Source: Bacillota bacterium (lineage in GTDB: Bacteria; Bacillota; Clostridia; Peptostreptococcales; Anaerovoracaceae). From it: DNA of 5,750 nt. The stretch spans positions 1 through 5,750 of the forward strand of contig JAEEUO010000083.1 of assembly GCA_016286935.1 (NCBI GenBank), read 5' to 3'. Below are positions 4,625 through 5,750 of this stretch, in pieces. How positions within the stretch are numbered: position 1 is the first letter of the stretch; every line of letters begins with the position of its first letter. Both the position numbers and the translations under genes were made by a program. The notes below the pieces were generated by a model, which did no database searches, was not told where the DNA came from, and was given only the letters and a program-made list of their open reading frames with translations.

Positions 4625-5750
4625 ATGACCCGCCCGAACGCCAAAACGAAAAAACAGAATATCCGGCGGAACATCCTGAACCTCGCGTTCCTCGTGCTCC
4701 TCGCGCTCGTCCTGCTCACCGGCCTCCTCGTGACGGTCGTCTTCCCGCACGACATCAACGAGTACGAGAACCGGTACGCGGAGAAGATCCCGCGGTTCCG
4801 GATCGCCTCGTACCGCGACGGATCGTTCCAGGACGGCGTCGAGAACGCGCTCGCCGACCAGATCCCGTTCGCGGAGAAGATGAAGGAGGCCTACAACCGC
4901 ACGACGTCCGCGCTGACGGCGGCGTGGCTGCCGCGGATCCTCGCCGCGAAGAAGACCGAGCCCGCCCCGCCCGATCCCGTCGAACCGGTCCCGACCAACG
5001 TCCCGATCTTCTACGATCCCGATCCGGTCGATCCCGAGGTCCATCTCCCCCAGCCGGACGTTCCCGTCCAGGCGCCCGTCTACACGGCGGAGAAGACGAA
5101 CGAGGGGCGCGTCATCCTCTCGAACATCCCGGCCGAACGTCAGGTCCCGGTCTACGCCGCGCTCTCGAAGGAGATCTCCCTGTTCAACAACCACCTCGTC
5201 TACAGCCTGTATCCGCTGAGCTGGATGAAGCCCCAGTTCGACAAGCGGGCGGCGGCTCTGAACGGATGGATGGCGCGCCACCCGGAGGTGGCGTACTACG
5301 CCTACTTCATCGAGCGCGAGACGGAGATCGACCTCACGACGAACGAGAAGAGCGGCACCTCCGACTACATGATGAAGGCCCTGAACATCCCCGACGAAAA
5401 CAAGTCGATCTTCCGCGTCAACAGCTACGCGGAATACGACGAGTATTACTATAAAGGCGACCACCACTGGAATCACAAAGGCTCGTACGAGGGCTACCGC
5501 CAGATCCTCGGCCTCCTGCTTCCCGGCGTTCTGCCCGTCGAGCCGACGGAGGTCCGCTCCGTCGGCATCGGCCTCGGCTCGAAGACGATGGGCGCGGGCG
5601 CGGGCTACTGCGAGGAGATGTTCGGCTACGTGTTCGACTGGCCGAAGTTCGACGTCACGATCAACGGCGATAAATGGCCGTGCTACGGATACATCGAGGA
5701 CGCCATCAGCCGCACCGAGAAGAACCCGGGCGCCCAGCAGACGACGCGCC
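4625..5750 (+). CDS. DHHW-family (AlgX/AlgJ-like) membrane-anchored protein, partner of the MBOAT acyltransferase (3' end missing)
   Basis: The frame stays open to the window end; 375 residues are visible. A basic N-terminus (RPNAKTKKQNIRR) precedes one hydrophobic helix at about residues 17-40, so the rest should face outside as a signal-anchored domain. Next come ENRYAEKIPRF (48-58) and a segment with FQDGVENALADQIPF (68-82), the typical opening of DHHW and AlgX/AlgJ-like proteins. The signature YKGDHHWNHKGSYEGY has D279, H280, H281 and W282; in AlgX/AlgJ the matching D-x-H residues belong to the SGNH-type catalytic site. The GDS-type serine expected further on is not visible and probably lies beyond the edge, so catalytic competence is undecided. 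Residues 113-151 are a proline-rich acidic insert with 14 prolines in 39 residues, likely a flexible spacer. The protein probably carries out or assists the final acyl transfer to a surface glycan. Family call is firm; acceptor and acyl group are unknown. Confidence 0.9.
   Translation, partial: MTRPNAKTKKQNIRRNILNLAFLVLLALVLLTGLLVTVVFPHDINEYENRYAEKIPRFRIASYRDGSFQDGVENALADQIPFAEKMKEAYNRTTSALTAAWLPRILAAKKTEPAPPDPVEPVPTNVPIFYDPDPVDPEVHLPQPDVPVQAPVYTAEKTNEGRVILSNIPAERQVPVYAALSKEISLFNNHLVYSLYPLSWMKPQFDKRAAALNGWMARHPEVAYYAYFIERETEIDLTTNEKSGTSDYMMKALNIPDENKSIFRVNSYAEYDEYYYKGDHHWNHKGSYEGYRQILGLLLPGVLPVEPTEVRSVGIGLGSKTMGAGAGYCEEMFGYVFDWPKFDVTINGDKWPCYGYIEDAISRTEKNPGAQQTTR

Noticed and set aside
2977..4758. 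A 593-codon open frame on the minus strand, rich in Glu, Asp, Arg and Val
   Set aside because: It lies opposite the clear MBOAT gene and parts of its neighbours. Its charged, low-complexity composition is what GC-rich, C-ending codons produce on the reverse strand. It has no family motif or ribosome binding site.
4924..5454. A 176-codon plus-strand frame rich in Arg, Pro and Gly inside the DHHW gene
   Set aside because: It is an out-of-frame shadow. The frame beginning at 4625 carries the membrane anchor and DHHW signature through the same bases.
4595..5476. A 293-codon minus-strand open frame opposite the DHHW gene
   Set aside because: Same shadow effect of C/G-ending codons. The plus strand here has the DHHW signature, a ribosome binding site and operon spacing.

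Overview
The window is GC-rich DNA with strongly C/G-ending codons and densely packed genes, all on the plus strand. The protein types (K+-dependent, probably Na+-pumping membrane pyrophosphatase; a HAD hydrolase starting FDLYGTLVDI; an MBOAT acyltransferase next to a DHHW-family protein; Shine-Dalgarno-led starts with 17-bp-spaced sigma70/sigmaA promoters) suggest a high-GC anaerobic Bacillota of the Clostridia type. This is an inference from gene families; no rRNA or other taxonomic marker is present.

Layout. (1) 2-1645: the C-terminal three quarters of the ion-pumping pyrophosphatase hppA, ending in a clear intrinsic terminator (1671-1698). (2) 1699-1947: a non-coding gap holding a 34-nt near-perfect hairpin, a weaker GC-rich hairpin, and a strong promoter (TTGACA-17-TATGCT) whose -35 box is the centre of a perfect 15-bp palindrome. 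(3) 1948-3110: a two-gene operon, a 133-aa unrecognised soluble protein overlapping by ATGA with a HAD-superfamily hydrolase. (4) 3111-3204: a second promoter (TTGCCG-17-TATAGT) with a hairpin at the predicted transcription start. (5) 3205-5750: an MBOAT O-acyltransferase followed 10 nt later by a membrane-anchored DHHW/AlgX-like protein that runs off the window. Together they look like a cell-surface polysaccharide O-acylation module: the MBOAT protein moves acyl groups across the membrane and the DHHW partner acts outside.

The three transcription units look functionally unrelated: ion-motive energy conservation, small-molecule dephosphorylation, and envelope glycan modification. I see no mobile element, CRISPR array, tRNA or rRNA, and no convincing case for a wholly new system. 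The most interesting items are the palindrome on the -35 box, the two structured intergenic segments, the uncharacterised 133-aa protein coupled to the HAD gene, and the long proline-rich insert in the DHHW protein.
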